Of a stretch of DNA of 8,815 bases, positions 6,336 through 8,815 are shown piece by piece. Made by a program: the position numbers and the translations under genes. Under the pieces are notes generated by a model. That model was not told the origin of the DNA, made no database searches, and saw nothing but the letters and a program-made list of their open reading frames with translations. The stretch's first letter is position 1; each line of letters opens with the position of its first letter. Source of the DNA: Lysobacterales bacterium (GTDB lineage: Bacteria; Pseudomonadota; Gammaproteobacteria; Xanthomonadales; SZUA-36); contig JAPHSB010000471.1 in assembly GCA_026193295.1 (NCBI GenBank), positions 1-8,815 on the forward strand, written 5' to 3'.

Positions 6336-7478
6336 TCAGCCCAGAACCGCTTGAAGGGCTTCGACGAGGCGGTCGATGTCCGCCCCGGTGTTGTAGAGGT
6401 GCGGCGTGATGCGGATCGACGAGCCGCGCACGCTGACGAAGACCTTGCGCTGCGCGAGTAGCGGCAGCAGGTCGGGCGGCAGGCCTGATTCCAGCTGCAG
6501 ACCCAGGTAGTGCGGAGCGCGTTCGCTTTTCGGCAGCGCGGTGAGTCCGAGTGGCCCGACTCGTTCGATGATGGTATCGGCCATGGCCTCGATGGTCTCG
6601 CGCACATTGTCCACACCCCACTCGAGGATCTGCCGGAGGCCGGCCTCGGCCGCCGGCACCAGCGCGAAATTGGAGCGCTCGCCGACGTCGAAGCGCCGGG
6701 CGCCCGGCTCGAAGGCGTCCTGGTAGTCCACCAGCCGCGCAAAGTCCTCGGCATTCTTGCGGTGGATCCAGTTGTGCTCGATCGGCGTGCCCTTGTGCTG
6801 CCAGCGCTCGGCCGCGTATAAAAATCCGATTGAATAAGGACCCAGCAGCCACTTGTAGGCGGCGCAGCTGAGAAAGTCCGGCTGGATGCGCTGAACGTCC
6901 AGCGGCAGCACACCGAGCGATTGTGTGACATCGAGCGACAGCGCTATGCCGTTGCCACGGCACAACTCGCCAATCCGTTCCAGGTCAAACAGGCCGCCAT
7001 CGGTCCAGTGACACTGCGGCAGGGCGACGATGGCCGTGCCGCCGTCGACCGCCTCCAGCACCGCGTTGGTCCAGCCGCCCGACGAAGGCCGCGCCACCGT
7101 GTGCACGCGGGCGCCGACTTCCCGGGCGCGCTCCCGCCAGGGATACACGTTGGAAGGAAACTGGTCTTCCACCACGATGACGTTCTGGCCGTGGGCCAGC
7201 GGCAGGTTGCGGGCGGCGGTCGACACCCCGTAGCTGGCCGCGGGCACGATGGCGATGTCATCGGCGCCGGCGTTGATCAATTCCGCAAACGCGGCGCGCA
7301 GCGTATCGGATCCGCTGAAGAAATCAGCGGGCGTAATCTCCCAGGGGTGCGCCTTGCGCGCCAATCCCTCGAAGCCGGCATCCCGCACCCGCTTCATCAG
7401 CGGCGACATGTAGGCGCAGTTGAGGTAGGCAACGTCGTCGGGTATATCCCACAGTTGTCGCTGGTTGGCGAGTTTCAT
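6336..7478 (-). CDS. Class V aminotransferase-fold PLP-dependent enzyme
   Basis: A 380-residue protein, the usual length for class V aminotransferase-fold enzymes. The start MKLANQRQLWDIPDDVAYLNCAYMSPL is typical of the isopenicillin-N-epimerase/cysteine-desulfurase-like group. Visible marks are QCHWTDGGLFDL (155-166), SLDVTQSLG (181-189) with D183 contacting the PLP ring nitrogen, and CAAYKWLLGPYSIGFLY (205-221) with K209 as the Schiff-base lysine. Near the C-terminus, RGSSIRITPHLYN (351-363) includes R356, the likely substrate-carboxylate arginine. The catalytic cysteine segment of cysteine desulfurases is absent, so it is probably not an IscS/SufS enzyme. The exact reaction is unknown. It is convergent with the lipoprotein and divergent from the Gly/Tyr-rich exported protein. 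No strong Shine-Dalgarno sequence precedes the ATG; a -10-like box lies 7 bases upstream. Confidence 0.9.
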   Translation of the reverse strand: MKLANQRQLWDIPDDVAYLNCAYMSPLMKRVRDAGFEGLARKAHPWEITPADFFSGSDTLRAAFAELINAGADDIAIVPAASYGVSTAARNLPLAHGQNVIVVEDQFPSNVYPWRERAREVGARVHTVARPSSGGWTNAVLEAVDGGTAIVALPQCHWTDGGLFDLERIGELCRGNGIALSLDVTQSLGVLPLDVQRIQPDFLSCAAYKWLLGPYSIGFLYAAERWQHKGTPIEHNWIHRKNAEDFARLVDYQDAFEPGARRFDVGERSNFALVPAAEAGLRQILEWGVDNVRETIEAMADTIIERVGPLGLTALPKSERAPHYLGLQLESGLPPDLLPLLAQRKVFVSVRGSSIRITPHLYNTGADIDRLVEALQAVLG

Positions 7479-7485
7479 CGCCCGG

Positions 7486-7491
7486 ATTGTA
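7486..7491 (-). promoter_or_regulatory. -10-like box close to the aminotransferase start
   Basis: TACAAT read on the minus strand ends 7 bases before the ATG at 7478. If used, transcription would begin at or near the ATG and give a leaderless message, which fits the lack of a Shine-Dalgarno sequence. No good -35 lies at the expected distance, so confidence is low. Confidence 0.25.
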
Positions 7492-7598
7492 CGTCAATCG
7501 GGACGGGGCATGCGCGGACGGGCAGCCCTGCAACCTACTGGGTGCACGGTCCCAGGTTGGTGCACTTGGCGGGGCTGGTGCCGCCGCCAGCCTGCGCC

Positions 7599-7612
7599 CG
7601 GTTCCGGAACCG
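7599..7612. promoter_or_regulatory. 14-base perfect palindrome, candidate operator
   Basis: CGGTTCCGGAACCG is its own reverse complement. It sits in the 216-base gap between two divergent genes, about 120 bases from the aminotransferase start and 83 bases before the exported protein start. A dimeric regulator site is the simplest reading. Confidence 0.4.
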
Positions 7613-7632
7613 TGACCCGGGCCTGCGGGTCA
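7613..7632. promoter_or_regulatory. Interrupted inverted repeat abutting the palindrome
   Basis: TGACCCG (7613-7619) and CGGGTCA (7626-7632) form 7-base arms around six bases (GGCCTG). It starts on the base after the 14-base palindrome and lies just upstream of a weak -10-like GATACA (7642-7647). It may be a second operator for the plus-strand gene. Confidence 0.4.
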
Positions 7633-7658
7633 AACGGTTGTGATACATTGATCGGTAG

Positions 7659-7676
7659 AGGCAGGCAGTCCTGCCT
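7659..7676 (+). other. Leader hairpin before the Gly/Tyr-rich exported protein
   Basis: AGGCAGG (7659-7665), loop CAGT and CCTGCCT (7670-7676) form a perfect 7-bp stem. It ends 7 bases before the AGGAG ribosome binding site (7684-7688). It could stabilise the message or affect ribosome access if it lies downstream of the transcription start. Confidence 0.4.
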
Positions 7677-7694
7677 TGACGCGAGGAGCCTGAG

Positions 7695-8201
7695 ATGAGT
7701 ATTTCCCGGCGCACGCTTCGAATGATCGCCCTGTTGGCTATCGCGCTCGTCGCGTCGGCCCCGACCGCCTGGGCGGGCGGCCACCACCACGGCTCCCACA
7801 GCCACTCCAGCTACAGCCTGGGCCTGGGCTGGGCCTACCCACCGCCGTACTGGCGCCCCTATCCGCCCGGCTATGGCTACTACCCCCATTACGGCCCAAC
7901 CTGGGGCCCGAGCTACCTCAGCCTCGGCTATGGTTACGGCGGCCACGGCAGCAGTCTCGGCTTGTCCTTTGCGATCCCGCTTTACTTCGGCCCACGCTAC
8001 GCACCACAGCCGGCTCCACCGCCCATGCCGGCCCAGGCCGCGCCGACCGCCTACCGGCCGGCCGATGCCAGCTGTCTGCAGGTGCGCGAATACCAGACCG
8101 AGATCGTCGTCGGCGGTCAGTCCGTGCCCGCCTACGGCAGCGCCTGCCTGCAGCCGGATGGCAGCTGGAAGCCGGTCAGCGGGCCGTTCCCGGCTGACTA
8201 G
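7695..8201 (+). CDS. Exported Gly/Tyr/Pro/His-rich protein with conserved C-terminal tail
   Basis: A 168-residue protein with a clear start: AGGAG (7684-7688) six bases before the ATG. Residues 1-27 are a Sec signal peptide ending AWA before GG. The mature N-terminus has a histidine cluster (HHHGSHSH, 30-37) that could bind metal. A low-complexity region rich in Tyr, Gly and Pro follows (about 40-120). The last part, CLQVREYQTEIVVGGQ through YGSACLQPDGSW (127-158), is compact with C127 and C151 positioned for a disulphide. This tail resembles the REYQ...YGTACRQPDGSW ending seen in 17-kDa surface-antigen-like proteins of proteobacteria, by my recollection. A periplasmic or outer-surface location is likely. 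The function is unknown. It faces the convergent cupin gene across 88 bases containing a REP element. Confidence 0.8.
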   Translation: MSISRRTLRMIALLAIALVASAPTAWAGGHHHGSHSHSSYSLGLGWAYPPPYWRPYPPGYGYYPHYGPTWGPSYLSLGYGYGGHGSSLGLSFAIPLYFGPRYAPQPAPPPMPAQAAPTAYRPADASCLQVREYQTEIVVGGQSVPAYGSACLQPDGSWKPVSGPFPAD

Positions 8202-8270
8202 GCGCAGCACCGGCCGGAACGATCGAGGTTGCCAGCCGCAGGCGAATTTTGCGGACGGTAAAGAAAAACA

Positions 8271-8293
8271 ATCGCGGCTAAAGCCGCTCCTAC
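8271..8293. repeat. REP element overlapping the cupin stop codon
   Basis: This 23-base copy contains GCGGCTAAAGCCGC (8274-8287) and matches the other REP copies closely. Its last bases supply the TAG stop of the cupin gene (8290-8292, complement). It lies between two convergent genes. Confidence 0.85.
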
Positions 8294-8604
8294 GGGTAAT
8301 GCACGGCGAGCCAGATGGTTTGTTGGGCGGGATCGGTCCATGCGACGCGGTGCTTCTGGTGTGCGGGAATCTCCAGCCAGTCGCCGGGGCCCAAGGCTAC
8401 TTCGCGGCCGTCCTCGAAAGCGAGACAGGCAGCCCCCTGTACCAGCAGCACCCACTCGTTGCGGTCCTGGTCGTACCAGCCTTCAGCGGGCGAAGTGTGG
8501 CCTTGCGAGATGATGCGCTCGATGTGGACGCTGCCGGTTTTGACGAGGGTTTCAAAGAATTCGTCGGTCAGGTCTGGAGCAATTTTGTTCGATAGATTGG
8601 GCAT
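8290..8604 (-). CDS. Small single-domain cupin protein
   Basis: A 104-residue protein starting MPNLSNKIAPDL, the usual start for this cupin group. An ATG 18 bases upstream (8622) would add MHDNQG but lies upstream of the likely transcription start, so I chose 8604. Cupin motif 1 is seen as SQGHTSP (33-39) followed by WYDQDRNEWVLLVQG (43-57), and motif 2 as LGPGDWLEIPAHQKHRV (71-87). H36, E50 and H85 are candidate metal ligands, although the usual HxH pair of motif 1 is not complete. It is one β-barrel domain with no fused partner. Such proteins are often annotated simply as cupin; substrate and reaction are unknown. The end of the gene is formed by a REP element. Confidence 0.87.
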   Translation of the reverse strand: MPNLSNKIAPDLTDEFFETLVKTGSVHIERIISQGHTSPAEGWYDQDRNEWVLLVQGAACLAFEDGREVALGPGDWLEIPAHQKHRVAWTDPAQQTIWLAVHYP

Positions 8605-8610
8605 GCCCTG

Positions 8611-8638
8611 ATTATCGTGCATATTCCACGGCGCACAA
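8611..8638 (-). promoter_or_regulatory. Candidate promoter for the cupin, likely leaderless
   Basis: On the minus strand TTGTGC (8638-8633) and GATAAT (8616-8611) are separated by 16 bases. The -10 ends 6 bases before the ATG at 8604, so the transcript would start at about the ATG itself. This supports 8604 over 8622 as start. Confidence 0.4.
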
Positions 8639-8679
8639 GATCATGACCAATGGCGGTCCTAAGAGCAGCCCAGCTCGGA

Positions 8680-8685
8680 TATACT
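8680..8685 (+). promoter_or_regulatory. -10 box for the right-edge TolB/TPR gene
   Basis: TATACT matches the -10 consensus at five of six positions. No clear -35 is seen at 16-18 bases upstream. A start near 8692 would give a leader of about 43 bases before the short ORF at 8735. Confidence 0.35.
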
Positions 8686-8734
8686 CCTCTGCGACAAGTC
8701 GGGATCAACCCGGTGAATTGACTGGAGAGCATCC

Positions 8735-8773
8735 ATGAGGATCCTGTTGGCAAACGACGCGGCCGGCCGGTAG
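8735..8773 (+). CDS. 12-residue ORF resembling the SurE N-terminus, possible leader peptide
   Basis: ATG at 8735 encodes MRILLANDAAGR and stops at TAG. A GGAGAG ribosome binding site (8724-8729) lies at good spacing. The first eight residues match the start of SurE-type nucleotidases (M-R-I-L-L-x-N-D-D-G), but the second Asp and all that follows are missing. It ends 10 bases before the TolB/TPR start, which itself lacks a good ribosome binding site. It may be a coupling leader, a remnant of surE, or chance. Confidence 0.35.
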   Translation: MRILLANDAAGR

Positions 8774-8783
8774 ACGCAGCCGC

Positions 8784-8815
8784 ATGTCGTTCTTCGAAGA
8801 GTTGAAGCGCCGTAA
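8784..8815 (+). CDS. Second TolB-like/TPR family protein (N-terminus only, runs off right edge)
   Basis: The last 32 bases encode MSFFEELKRR and the first two bases (AA) of an Asn or Lys codon. This matches MTFFSELKRRN, the start of the gene at 732-2987, and is the stereotyped start of the membrane-anchored TolB/TPR family. It therefore looks like a paralogue transcribed rightwards. Only ten residues are visible, so whether it has the same domains cannot be told. Confidence 0.6.
   Translation, partial: MSFFEELKRR

Noticed and set aside
6336..7478. Cysteine desulfurase (IscS/SufS) as identity of the class V enzyme
   Set aside because: The C-terminal catalytic cysteine segment is not present; only the general fold and PLP residues are.
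7494..8210. 238-codon minus-strand frame opposite the Gly/Tyr-rich protein
   Set aside because: Composition is Ala/Gly/Arg-rich antisense; the plus-strand gene has AGGAG, a signal peptide and a conserved tail.

Overview
The window is GC-rich bacterial DNA with dense, short-spaced genes. Three things point to a gammaproteobacterium, probably near the Xanthomonadales, Chromatiales or Woeseia-type lineages. These are the REP elements of the type GGAGCGGCTTYRGCCGCGAT at gene 3' ends, the membrane-anchored TolB-like/TPR proteins starting M(T/S)FF(S/E)ELKRRN, and a stand-alone flavin-dependent halogenase. I cannot name a genus from sequence alone. I see no tRNA, rRNA, CRISPR array, transposase or phage gene.

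Left part (1-2987, minus strand): a TolB-like/TPR membrane protein (732-2987) is followed after 24 bases by the N-terminal half of a circularly permuted ATP-grasp protein (1-707), which runs off the left edge. The two probably form one transcription unit. The ATP-grasp family is normally linked to alpha-E, transglutaminase-like and sometimes Anbu protease genes, and those would lie beyond the edge.

Centre (2988-6223, plus strand): a tryptophan-halogenase-family flavoenzyme (3182-4675) is divergent from the TPR gene. After a paired REP element come a small secreted four-cysteine protein (4858-5142) and a lipoprotein with two cupredoxin-like domains (5240-6223). Only the first of those domains keeps a possible copper site.

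Right part (6224-8815): a class V PLP-dependent aminotransferase-fold enzyme lies on the minus strand (6336-7478). It is divergent from a secreted Gly/Tyr/Pro/His-rich protein with a conserved C-terminal tail (7695-8201); the gap between them holds two abutting palindromes and a 5' leader hairpin. A small cupin (8290-8604, minus) converges on that gene, and a REP element overlaps its stop codon. At the right edge a second TolB/TPR paralogue begins (8784-), preceded by a 12-residue ORF that resembles the N-terminus of SurE.

Functionally, much of the window concerns the cell envelope (lipoprotein, two exported small proteins, anchored TPR proteins) together with three stand-alone enzymes. No single pathway clearly joins them. 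The items most worth a second look are the copper-site/lost-site duplication in the lipoprotein, the short ORFs just upstream of both TolB/TPR genes, the adjoining palindromes near 7600-7632, and the REP family whose copies sit at gene ends.
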